Part shown: one piece after another, positions 1-6,716 of the stretch
Position numbering within the stretch: the first letter of the stretch is position 1
Layout: every line of letters begins with the position of its first letter
Assembly (NCBI GenBank): GCA_902491565.1
Contig: CABUIE010000027.1
Location: 1-11,613 of the forward strand
Reading direction: 5' to 3'
From: an uncultured Collinsella sp.
GTDB taxonomy: Bacteria; Actinomycetota; Coriobacteriia; Coriobacteriales; Coriobacteriaceae
Length of the DNA stretch: 11,613 nucleotides
The notes under the pieces: generated by a model
Databases searched by the model: none
What the model was told of the DNA's origin: nothing
What the model saw: only the letters and a program-made list of their open reading frames with translations
Translations under genes and position numbers: made by a program

Positions 1-43
1 GGGCCATTGTGGCTCTTGACAGCGGATTGGGTCATATGAGCGA

Positions 44-142
44 AAACCCGCCAGAGCGAGCAAGGTGCCTTGAAGCGAGGCGGCATTGACCTTTTGGTCA
101 TGCCGTCGAAGCTGAAAGGCAGATTGCCGTTCTGGCGGGTTT
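44..142 (+). ncRNA. Compact multi-branched structured element, possible small RNA or intergenic repeat
   Basis: A perfect 12-bp inverted repeat closes the element: 44-55 pairs with 131-142 (arm AAACCCGCCAGA). It extends inward by a G-U pair (56/130) and two G-C pairs. Inside lie three hairpins: 61-64/69-72 (CAAG/CTTG), 79-91/96-107 with a TTTT loop and one bulged T, and 118-121/125-128 (GGCA/TGCC, competing with part of the closing stem). The shape is that of a four-way junction. Two pairs (56/130 and 80/106) are G-U if the plus strand is transcribed but A-C mismatches on the minus strand, which weakly favours a plus-strand RNA. No open reading frame, convincing promoter or U-tract terminator goes with it. 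I cannot tell whether it is a small RNA, the 3' structure of a gene left of the window or a dispersed palindromic repeat. Confidence 0.4.
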
Positions 143-155
143 GCAGCGTCGAGTC

Positions 156-183
156 GTTACGCGGTTTGGTAAAACCGCGTAAC
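156..183 (-). other. Perfect 12-bp hairpin at the end of the DAHP synthase gene
   Basis: Positions 156-167 (GTTACGCGGTTT) are the exact reverse complement of 172-183, with a 4-nt loop. Base 183 is also the last base of the TAG stop codon of the minus-strand gene, so the hairpin begins at the stop. There is no T-run on either side, so it is not a standard intrinsic terminator. It may protect the mRNA 3' end or give weak bidirectional termination. Confidence 0.6.
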
Positions 184-1214
184 TAAATACGTTCCGCGAT
201 CTCGTGGATGAGGTAGTCGGTCTTTTCCCAGCCCAGGCACGGGTCGGTGATCGACTTACCAAAGACGCCGCCGTCGACCGGCTGGTTGCCATCCTCCAGG
301 TAGGACTCGATCATAAAGCCCTTGACCAGCTTGGAGATGGACTCGTTGCGGCGGCAGCTGTCGAGCACCTCCTTGCAAATGCGATACTGCTCCAGCGGAC
401 GCTTGCCCGAGTTGTCGTGGTTGCAGTCGATGACCGCTGCCGGATTGGCATAGCCGGCGTGCTCGGTATAGCGCTCGGCCAAGCGCTCCAGGTGCTCGTA
501 GTGGTAATTGGGGTAGGTGCGACCGTCGAGGCCGATGTAGCCGCGCATGACAGCGTGCGCAAGCGGGTTGCCGTCGCACTCGACCTCCCAGTTGCGGAAG
601 ATGAAGCTCTGGTGCGCCTGCGCGGCGTAAATGGAGTTGAGCATAACGGTGGTAGAGCCGGCAGTGGGATTCTTCATGCCGACGGGCACCGAAATGCCGC
701 TCGATACCAGGCGATGCTCCTGGTTTTCGACCGAGCGTGCGCCCACGGCAACATAGCTCAGCAGGTCAACGAGGTATTGGTAGTTGGACGGATAGAGCAT
801 TTCGTCGGCGGTGAAGAAGCCCGTTTCCTCGATGACGCGCAGGTGCATGTGGCGGATGGCCTTGACGCCCTCGAGCAGGTCGTCGGGAGCCTCGGGGTTG
901 GGGTTGTGCAGAAGACCCTTGTAGCCGGTGCCCTTGGTGCGCGGCTTATTGGTGTAGACGCGCGGAATGATGATGAGCTTGTCCTTGACCTCCTCGGCGG
1001 TCTTGGCCAGTCGGTTCATGTACTCGAGCACCGAATCCTCGCGGTCGGCAGAGCACGGGCCGATGATGAGCACCTTACGTGCGTCCTCGCCGGTAAAGAC
1101 TTTGGCGACCTCGGCGTCAAATGCCTGCTTTTTGGCGGTAAGCTCGGCAGAAAGCGGCATTTCCTCGCGGATCTCCATGGGGATCGGCAGCCTGCGTTTG
1201 AATTCCATGGCCAT
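183..1214 (-). CDS. aroF: 3-deoxy-7-phosphoheptulonate (DAHP) synthase, class I AroF/AroG/AroH type
   Basis: This 343-residue enzyme condenses phosphoenolpyruvate with erythrose 4-phosphate, the first committed step of the shikimate pathway, in the cytoplasm. Length and sequence follow the E. coli AroG family (about 350 residues) from end to end. Visible hallmarks are GPCS with metal ligand Cys54, the substrate loop around R85 and KPRT (90-93), GARSVENQ/HR around 158-168, metal ligands His266 (DCNHDNSGK), Glu303 (MIES) and Asp324 (KSITDPC). The ATG at 1214 is preceded by GAGGAG six bases upstream; the second ATG at 1208 is less well placed. The N-terminal extension that carries the feedback site in AroG is present but shorter, so the aromatic effector (Phe, Tyr or Trp) and the paralogue letter cannot be set. 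It appears to be a single-gene transcript from the promoter at 1269-1297. No T-box or leader peptide was recognised. Confidence 0.95.
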   Translation of the reverse strand: MAMEFKRRLPIPMEIREEMPLSAELTAKKQAFDAEVAKVFTGEDARKVLIIGPCSADREDSVLEYMNRLAKTAEEVKDKLIIIPRVYTNKPRTKGTGYKGLLHNPNPEAPDDLLEGVKAIRHMHLRVIEETGFFTADEMLYPSNYQYLVDLLSYVAVGARSVENQEHRLVSSGISVPVGMKNPTAGSTTVMLNSIYAAQAHQSFIFRNWEVECDGNPLAHAVMRGYIGLDGRTYPNYHYEHLERLAERYTEHAGYANPAAVIDCNHDNSGKRPLEQYRICKEVLDSCRRNESISKLVKGFMIESYLEDGNQPVDGGVFGKSITDPCLGWEKTDYLIHEIAERI

Positions 1215-1268
1215 AGGGGTCTCCTCAATCTATAGAAAGAGCAATAAGCGTGTTGTCGAATGCTCGGC

Positions 1269-1297
1269 ATTATCCGCTGTCGCACGCTAAAGTGCAA
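1269..1297 (-). promoter_or_regulatory. Sigma70-type promoter for the DAHP synthase gene
   Basis: On the minus strand, TTGCAC (1297-1292) and GATAAT (1274-1269) are separated by exactly 17 bases. Transcription would start near 1262, leaving a leader of about 48 nt that ends in a GAGGAG ribosome site. This is the best promoter match in the window. Confidence 0.6.
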
Positions 1298-1312
1298 GTC
1301 CTTGTCACCCCG

Positions 1313-1351
1313 AAACCTACCAAAAAGAGACAGGTTTATTTTGGCAGGTTT
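1313..1351 (-). repeat. 13-bp palindrome upstream of the DAHP synthase promoter
   Basis: Arms 1313-1325 and 1339-1351 pair over 13 bp: AAACCTGCCAAAA on the minus strand with its partner, one pair being G-U on that strand. The loop carries an extra AGGTTT (1332-1337), so the AAACCT at 1313-1318 could pair with either of two AGGTTT copies. It lies 16-54 bases upstream of the -35 box, so it is either an operator or upstream activating site or a remnant of a terminator. Confidence 0.45.
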
Positions 1352-1433
1352 TATCTGGGGAAACGTCGGCGGATGCCGGGAGGGAGCGGCGCTGCGCGGG
1401 ACCCTAAGGCTGTTGTCGGTTCCCCAGGAAATA

Positions 1434-1484
1434 CCCTGTGGGCAAAAAATGCCAAATATGAGTACGGTTGCTATCTTAGTAGCA
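1434..1484 (+). repeat. Copy 1 of an approximately 51-nt inverted repeat element
   Basis: Read on the plus strand it starts CCCTGTGGGC, runs through CAAATATGAGTAC and ends in a small hairpin. Aligned with the reverse complement of 1621-1672 it matches at 44 of 51 positions by my hand count. In the terminal hairpin (arms about 1467-1472 and 1478-1483) both differences between the copies keep pairing through G-U wobbles when read in this direction. Confidence 0.7.
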
Positions 1485-1620
1485 TATTGCCTTCGCAAAA
1501 TAATAGACATAACAGCAAAATATGTTCATTAACGTAAACACATATAAGTTCGCTATAGGGCTGTTTGATCAATTTAGGGACGCGTGTAAGCCGTGAAAAC
1601 GGCATTTGGGACTGTTTTGG

Positions 1621-1672
1621 CTGTTACTAAAAAAGTAACAGTACTCATATTTGCCATTTTTTGTCCACAGGG
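1621..1672 (-). repeat. Copy 2 of the approximately 51-nt inverted repeat element, opposite orientation
   Basis: On the minus strand it starts CCCTGTGGAC, shares CAAATATGAGTAC with copy 1 and ends in an 8-bp hairpin with arms CTGTTACT and AGTAACAG around a T-rich loop. Similarity to copy 1 stops sharply at the CCCTGTGG edge. No target-site duplication or transposase is visible. Confidence 0.7.
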
Positions 1673-1727
1673 CTTGAAGGGAGCTGTCAATCAGGTTCCA
1701 GGGGAGGCACTTCGAGGGCCGCAGAGC

Positions 1728-1762
1728 AAAAAAGCGGGGACGCAGGTTGTCCTGCGCCCCCG
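1728..1762 (-). terminator. Intrinsic terminator of the MarR/ABC operon
   Basis: On the minus strand a 12-bp G+C-rich stem (1762-1751 with 1746-1735, 4-nt loop ACAA) is followed by six T residues (1733-1728). One position pairs as G-U on the minus strand but is an A-C mismatch on the plus strand, so the structure is tuned to minus-strand transcripts. It starts 34 bases after the stop codon at 1796. Confidence 0.9.
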
Positions 1763-1795
1763 TTTTCGGGCATTATCCGTTCTCTGCGGCGGAGT

Positions 1796-3652
1796 CTACG
1801 CCGCCTCGTCGAACTGCGAGTTGTACAGGTCGGCGTAGAAGCCGCCTTGGGCGAGCAGCTCGTCGTGCGTGCCCTTCTCGACGATGTCGCCGTCGCGGAT
1901 CACCAAGATCACGTCGGCGTTGCGGATCGTGGACAGGCGGTGCGCGATAACAAAGCTGGTACGGCCCTGCATCAGTGCGTCCATGGCGCGCTGAATGAGC
2001 TCCTCGGTACGGGTATCGACGTTGGAAGTCGCCTCGTCCAGAATCAGTGCCGGGCGGTCGGCCAAAATGGCACGGGCGATGGTCACGAGCTGGCGCTGAC
2101 CCTGCGACAGGTTGGTGCCCTCCTCGTTGATCATAAAGTCGTAGCCGCCGGCAAGCGTATGGATAAAGTGGTCGCAGCGTGCGGCGCGCGCGGCGGCCTC
2201 GACCTCGGCGTCGCTCGCATCGGGACGTCCGTAGCGGATGTTCTCGCGGATGGTGCCGTTAAACAGCCAGGTGTCCTGCAGCACCATGGCAAACTCGCCG
2301 CGCAGTGCCGCGCGGTCCCAGTCGCGCACGTCGACGCCCTCGACGCGCAGCGAACCGCCGTCCACGTCGTAAAAGCGCTGCAGCAGCTTAATGAGCGTGG
2401 TCTTGCCGGCGCCGGTGGGGCCGACGATGGCAATGGTTTGGCCGGGCTGCGCCTCGCAGCTAAAGTCGTGGATGATGGTCTTGTCGGGCGTGTAGCCAAA
2501 CTTGACATGGTCGAACTCCACGTGGCCGGGGCGCTTCTCGGGAATCTGCGCGTCGGCCTTCTGCTCCTCCTCGGGCGCGGCCAGGAACTCAAACACGCGC
2601 TCGGTGGCGGCGGCCATCGACTGCATCGTGTTGCTCACGTTGCCCAGCTGCTGCACCGGCTGCGTAAAGTTGCGAACGTACTGGATAAAGCTCTGGATAT
2701 CGCCGGGCGTGGCGTTGCCGGTCAGTGCGAGCTGTGCGCCCACCACGACAACGCCCACGTAGCCCATGTTACCCACCAGGCTCATAAGCGGCATCATCAG
2801 GCCCGACAGGAACTGCGAGCGCCAGCCACTAATAAAGAGGCGGTCGTTTTGACGGTCGAACTCTTCGATCGAGGCCTCGGCGCGGTCGAACACCTGAATG
2901 ACGTTCTGGCCGGCAAAGTCCTCCTCGATAATGCCGTTGACGGCGCCCAGAACCTGCTGCTGCTCACGGAAGTACGGCTGCGAGAAGTGAATCATTACGG
3001 TCAAGATAATCGCGGCGGCCGGCAGCGTGAGCACGGTGACGCCGGTAAGCGGCAGGCTGATCGAAAGCATCATGACGAGCACGCCGATAATCTGCGTCAC
3101 CGACGTGATGAGCTGCGTCACGCTCTGGTTGAGCGACTGACCCAGCGTATCGACGTCGTTGGTGATGCGGCTGAGTACGTCTCCCTTGCTGTGGCCGTTG
3201 AAGTAACTCATCGGCACGACAGCGATCTTGGCGGCGATTTCCTTGCGCATGCGGTAGCAGATCTTTTGCGTGACGCCGGTCATGAGCCAGCCCTGGACCA
3301 GGCTGCAGACAGAGCTCGCCAGGTACAGGCAGAGCAAAAAGCCGAGCGTCTTGGCGATCCAGTCAAAGTCAACGTCGCCGGTGCCGTTGACCTTGGCGAC
3401 CAGGCCTTCGAACAGCTTGGTCGTAACCTGGCCGAGCACCTTGGGTCCCACAATGTTAAAGATGACCGAGCACACGGCAAAGGCGACGGCGGCAAACACG
3501 GCAATCTTGTGTTGGCCGATATAGCCGAGCAGCTGCCTCATGGTGCCCTTAAAGTCCTTGGCCTTTTCGCCGCGACGCATGCCGCCCATGCGGCCCATGG
3601 GACCACGCTGGCGGGTGGGCTTGGGAATCTGAGTCTTGGTCTCGTCTGCCAT
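1796..3652 (-). CDS. ABC exporter half-transporter (membrane domain fused to ATPase), catalytic-site partner
   Basis: This is a 618-residue type IV (MDR-like) exporter half. A basic, Gly/Met/Arg-rich cytoplasmic N-terminus (1-35) leads into six predicted membrane segments (about 45-325) and a C-terminal ATPase. ATPase motifs are Walker A GPTGAGKT (411-418), Q-loop Gln459, signature LSQGQ (515-519, Gln in place of the usual Gly), Walker B ALILDE with catalytic Glu540, and H-loop His571. Its own Walker B and H-loop are canonical while its signature is not, which is the expected complement of the upstream half. It starts with ATG overlapping the upstream TAA by one base (TAATG), and AAGGAGGC about eight bases upstream lies inside the last codons of that gene, so the two are translationally coupled. 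The likely role is efflux of drugs, peptides or lipids; the substrate cannot be read from the sequence. A strong terminator follows. Confidence 0.93.
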   Translation of the reverse strand: MADETKTQIPKPTRQRGPMGRMGGMRRGEKAKDFKGTMRQLLGYIGQHKIAVFAAVAFAVCSVIFNIVGPKVLGQVTTKLFEGLVAKVNGTGDVDFDWIAKTLGFLLCLYLASSVCSLVQGWLMTGVTQKICYRMRKEIAAKIAVVPMSYFNGHSKGDVLSRITNDVDTLGQSLNQSVTQLITSVTQIIGVLVMMLSISLPLTGVTVLTLPAAAIILTVMIHFSQPYFREQQQVLGAVNGIIEEDFAGQNVIQVFDRAEASIEEFDRQNDRLFISGWRSQFLSGLMMPLMSLVGNMGYVGVVVVGAQLALTGNATPGDIQSFIQYVRNFTQPVQQLGNVSNTMQSMAAATERVFEFLAAPEEEQKADAQIPEKRPGHVEFDHVKFGYTPDKTIIHDFSCEAQPGQTIAIVGPTGAGKTTLIKLLQRFYDVDGGSLRVEGVDVRDWDRAALRGEFAMVLQDTWLFNGTIRENIRYGRPDASDAEVEAAARAARCDHFIHTLAGGYDFMINEEGTNLSQGQRQLVTIARAILADRPALILDEATSNVDTRTEELIQRAMDALMQGRTSFVIAHRLSTIRNADVILVIRDGDIVEKGTHDELLAQGGFYADLYNSQFDEAA

Positions 3653-6018
3653 TAGCGCTCGCCTCCTTCCATGACGGCTGCAATTTCTTCTTGGGTAAGC
3701 CCCAGCTCCTCGGCGGAAAGCTGCGACTGTGCGATCTCCAGATACGCCGGGCAGCTGCGCAGCAGCTCCTCGTGCGTGCCGGTGCCCACTACGTGGCCGT
3801 CGTCGAGCACGATGATCTGGTCGGCGTGCATGATGGTCGCGATGCGCTGGGCTACGACCACGAGCGCGGCGTCGGTAACGTTTTTGGCCAGCTCCTCGCG
3901 TAGGCGCGCGTCGGTCTTGTAGTCGAGGGCACTAAACGAGTCATCGAACACCACGACCTCGGGCTTTTTGGCCAACGCGCGGGCGATGGCCAGACGCTGG
4001 CGCTGACCACCCGAAACATTGGAGCCGCCCTGGCTGATGGGGGAGTCGTAACCGCCCTCACGCTCGGCGATAAAGTCCTCGGCCTGTGCGATGCGCGCGG
4101 CCTGGCGCATATCCTCGTCGCTCACCATGTCGCCAGCAAACTTGAGGTTGCTCTCGACGGTGCCCGAGAACAGGCGTCCCTGCTGCGGGATGTAACCAAT
4201 GCGGCGGCGCAGCTCGGAAAGGGTCATGTCGCGCACGTCGATGCCGTCGAGCGAAATGCTGCCGCCCGTGACGTCGTACAGGCGCGGAATCAGCTGTACG
4301 AGCGTGGACTTGCCCGAGCCCGTGGAGCCAATGATGCCGAGCATCTGACCGGCGTGCGTGGTGAAGTTTACGCCGCTGATGACGTCGGCGCGGGCATCGG
4401 GATACTGGAAACTCACGTCACGGAAGGTGAGCTCGCCGCGCGGCGCGCTGGCAGCGGGCAGTTTGGGCGAGGTGGGGTCGTTGATGCTCGTGGGGCAGGT
4501 GATGACCTCTTCCACGCGCTCGGCTGCGACCTCGGCGCGGGGCAGGATGACCGAAACCATGGTGAGGATCATAAACGCCATGACGATCTGCATGGTGTAG
4601 GAGATAAACGCCATCATGTTGCCAACCTGCATCACACCGTCGGACACACCCTGCGCGCCAAACCAGACGATAAGCACGGTGATGCAGTTCATGACGAGCA
4701 TCATGAGCGGCATCATAAAGCTCATGGCGCGGTTGGTGTAGAGCTGCGTGGTCATCAGGTCGAGCGACGCCTTGTCAAAGCGCTCGAGCTCATGTTCCTC
4801 GCGGTTGAACGAGCGGATGGGCATAAGGCCGTCGAGCAGCTCGCGGGCGGTAAGGTTCACGCGGTCCACAAAGCTCTGCATCTTTTTGAACTTGGGCATG
4901 GTGAGGCCCATGAGCACGCCGACGACGGCCGAAACCGCGATGATGGCCACAGCGATGGTCCACTCCAGGCCGGTGTGGTTGGCCAGGACACGCATGACGG
5001 CGACGATGCCCATGACGGGGGCCATCAGGCACATGCGGATAAACAGGGTTGCGGCCATCTGGATCTGCTGAATGTCGTTGGTGCAGCGGGTGATGAGCGA
5101 GGCCTGGCTGAACTTGCCCACCTCGGCCGGTGAGAAGTGCATAACCTTGTTGAAGGTCTCGCGGCGCAGATCGCGGGCGATGGAGCAGGCAGTGCGCGAA
5201 GCCACGGCACCGGTCAGGATGGTGGCGACGAGCGACACCAGGCACAGACCAAACATCGTGGTCGCCATGCGGCTCAGGTAGGCGTTCTGCACGTCGGCGG
5301 GGTCGATGCCCTGCGCCTTGTACTCGTCCTGCACATAGCTCACGGCGCGTTGGGTCACGATGGACCCCGACATGGAGCCCATTTTATCCGCCATTTCGTT
5401 GGCGCCCTCGACGAGCTTGCTTCGGTCGATTAGGCCGCCTTCAACGCCTAGACGCAGGCCCTTCATGGTGATCTTACCGCCGTCGGCGTCGATCTGCTTC
5501 TGCATGTTCTGCGCGGCTGCGGCCTTCTGCTGCATCTCGGCGAGCTGCTCGGGCGTCATCGCCGCCATCTGCTCGGGCGTGGGCATGGCCTGGGCGGCGT
5601 CGCTGTCTTTCTCGCCGGACGTGCCAGTCATGTCGCCCAGGGAGTCGGCGTCGATGCCCTGGTTGAAGGCGAGCACGACAGTCTCGGGCAGGCTCATAAT
5701 GTCGGCGAGCTTGCTGCCGTCGGCGCGCTCGTCCTCGGTGCCCTTGTACGTGCGAATCCCGTTTTTGTCTGCCTTGCCAAACGCAGCCTCCACAGCCTTG
5801 GCGTCCTTGGCGCTCATAAAGAGTTCGAGGTCGTCGAGCGATTCGGCGCGAATGGTGTCAGGCACGGGCGAGGCGATGCCGCCTTGCTGCACGCCCACGT
5901 CGACGATGTCGCTCATGTAGGTAGGCAGTGCCAGATCGGCGTTGCAACTGATTACGATAAGTACGATAGCTGCGAACAGTGCAAGGACATGCTTTTTAAA
6001 GAGCTTGAGAATCCTCAC
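3652..6018 (-). CDS. ABC exporter half-transporter with large external insertion, degenerate-site partner
   Basis: At 788 residues this is much longer than a usual half-transporter (about 580-620). Membrane segment 1 (about 10-25) is followed by an insertion of roughly 220 residues (30-250), hydrophilic, acidic and rich in Met, Gln and Ala. The remaining segments (about 251-490) and the ATPase follow. ATPase motifs are Walker A GSTGSGKST (564-572), Q-loop near Gln612, intact signature VSGGQ (668-672), Walker B ending VVVFDD (Asp693 where Glu is expected) and Gln724 where the H-loop His is expected. This pattern is known for the degenerate-site subunit of heterodimeric exporters such as TM287/288 and BmrCD. 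The start is GTG at 6018, overlapping the MarR stop by four bases (GTGA), with AAGGAGA about seven bases upstream. By topology the insertion should face outside the membrane. Confidence 0.92.
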   Translation of the reverse strand: MRILKLFKKHVLALFAAIVLIVISCNADLALPTYMSDIVDVGVQQGGIASPVPDTIRAESLDDLELFMSAKDAKAVEAAFGKADKNGIRTYKGTEDERADGSKLADIMSLPETVVLAFNQGIDADSLGDMTGTSGEKDSDAAQAMPTPEQMAAMTPEQLAEMQQKAAAAQNMQKQIDADGGKITMKGLRLGVEGGLIDRSKLVEGANEMADKMGSMSGSIVTQRAVSYVQDEYKAQGIDPADVQNAYLSRMATTMFGLCLVSLVATILTGAVASRTACSIARDLRRETFNKVMHFSPAEVGKFSQASLITRCTNDIQQIQMAATLFIRMCLMAPVMGIVAVMRVLANHTGLEWTIAVAIIAVSAVVGVLMGLTMPKFKKMQSFVDRVNLTARELLDGLMPIRSFNREEHELERFDKASLDLMTTQLYTNRAMSFMMPLMMLVMNCITVLIVWFGAQGVSDGVMQVGNMMAFISYTMQIVMAFMILTMVSVILPRAEVAAERVEEVITCPTSINDPTSPKLPAASAPRGELTFRDVSFQYPDARADVISGVNFTTHAGQMLGIIGSTGSGKSTLVQLIPRLYDVTGGSISLDGIDVRDMTLSELRRRIGYIPQQGRLFSGTVESNLKFAGDMVSDEDMRQAARIAQAEDFIAEREGGYDSPISQGGSNVSGGQRQRLAIARALAKKPEVVVFDDSFSALDYKTDARLREELAKNVTDAALVVVAQRIATIMHADQIIVLDDGHVVGTGTHEELLRSCPAYLEIAQSQLSAEELGLTQEEIAAVMEGGER

Positions 6019-6464
6019 TCGGCATCTCTCCTTTCTTGATTGCGGTCGATAATTTCGTTGGCACGCCTTAGAAGGCGCACCATCTCTTGGGTATCTGTTT
6101 CGCCGAGCTGCTCGAGGAAGGCCGCAGTGCGGTTCTCGAATTCCCGACGTTTGATTTCGAGATCCTGAAATCCCTTGTCGGTCACTATGACGTGTACGCG
6201 ACGACGGTCAGTCTTTGAGTGCTCGCGCTCGACCCAGCCCTTGGCCTCGAGGGCGCGTAGGATATTGGCGATGCGGGCGCTCGAGACCCAGGCGCGATCA
6301 GCGAGTTCGCTCGGCGTGAGCGAACCGCCGGCGAGTATGAGGGCGCGCATGACGGCCATCTCGCCGCCGAGGGCTTTGTCCGCAAAGCGCGAAATGCGCT
6401 GATGCATGCTGCCAAACTCAGTTAAGAGCTGACGCCCAAGCTCACGGAAATCGGTATCTTCCAC
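6015..6464 (-). CDS. MarR family transcriptional regulator
   Basis: This 149-residue protein has the MarR layout: an N-terminal dimerisation helix, a winged helix-turn-helix (about 36-105) with recognition-helix region SELADRAWVSSARIANILRA (52-71), a wing carrying DRRR (86-89) and a long C-terminal helix rich in charged residues. The start is GTG at 6464 with AGGGG about seven bases upstream. It is the first gene of the operon and overlaps the exporter gene by four bases, which fits a local repressor of efflux genes that is released by a small ligand. Regulators of this family usually bind palindromes near their own promoter; a candidate lies at 6542-6563. The ligand is unknown. Confidence 0.9.
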   Translation of the reverse strand: MEDTDFRELGRQLLTEFGSMHQRISRFADKALGGEMAVMRALILAGGSLTPSELADRAWVSSARIANILRALEAKGWVEREHSKTDRRRVHVIVTDKGFQDLEIKRREFENRTAAFLEQLGETDTQEMVRLLRRANEIIDRNQERRDAE

Positions 6465-6541
6465 CGAAAACCCCTAACACTAGAAACTATTATCGGTGAA
6501 AGATGATACCCCCATACGCGGGCCTCATACAGTGGGCAATA

Positions 6542-6563
6542 TTAAGAGCTTATAAAGACTTAA
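6542..6563. promoter_or_regulatory. 22-bp palindrome, candidate MarR operator
   Basis: The sequence has perfect arms TTAAG and CTTAA flanking a central self-complementary TTATAA, with three unpaired bases on each side. It lies 78-99 bases upstream of the MarR start and just upstream of the proposed promoter of the divergent dehydrogenase gene, so one site could control both. Size and symmetry suit a MarR dimer, but binding is inferred from position only. Confidence 0.4.
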
Positions 6564-6573
6564 AATCATTCAA

Positions 6574-6601
6574 TTGCTGAAGCGTTTCAAAGAACTATCA
6601 T
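6574..6601 (+). promoter_or_regulatory. Possible promoter for the dehydrogenase gene
   Basis: TTGCTG (6574-6579) and TATCAT (6596-6601) are separated by 16 bases. This gives a leader of about 108 nt before the ATG at 6717. The match is moderate and other arrangements in the A+T-rich intergenic region are possible. Confidence 0.35.
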
Positions 6602-6716
6602 GCCCGCGGTTAGGCGAGGGGTTGTCACCACCATGACGACCGGGACTCATATAAGCGCCACGTGCGATGCTCCAACTTCCCGCAAGGAGACACCTTACAT
6701 AAGGGGGAATGGAGTC

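Larger units (their letters stand above)
1215..1795. other. 580-nt intergenic region without a convincing gene
   Basis: This gap separates two minus-strand units. From right to left it holds the terminator of the ABC operon (1728-1762), an inverted pair of about 51-nt repeats (1621-1672 and 1434-1484), an AT-rich spacer between them that includes a small GAAA-tetraloop hairpin (1590-1603), a palindrome (1313-1351) and the promoter and leader of the DAHP synthase gene. Short reading frames in it lack ribosome sites and family resemblance. The AT-rich core differs in composition from the flanking genes. Confidence 0.7.

Noticed and set aside
204..1235. Plus-strand open frame of 343 codons opposite DAHP synthase
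   Set aside because: It mirrors the real gene codon for codon in a G+C-rich sequence, and its translation is low-complexity Val/Ala/Asp-rich with no family resemblance.
1381..1440. T-box-like AGGGT...CCGCG on the minus strand upstream of DAHP synthase
   Set aside because: The conserved T-box core AGGGTGG(N)ACCGCG is not matched, and the site lies upstream of the best promoter.
1661..3655. Plus-strand open frame of 664 codons opposite the shorter exporter gene
   Set aside because: It is an antisense shadow caused by third-position G/C bias; the translation is His/Asp/Val-rich and has no motifs, and it crosses the operon terminator.
6600..6716. Longer N-terminus for the dehydrogenase
   Set aside because: The extra 39 residues match nothing in SDR proteins, and a well-spaced ribosome site precedes the ATG at 6717.
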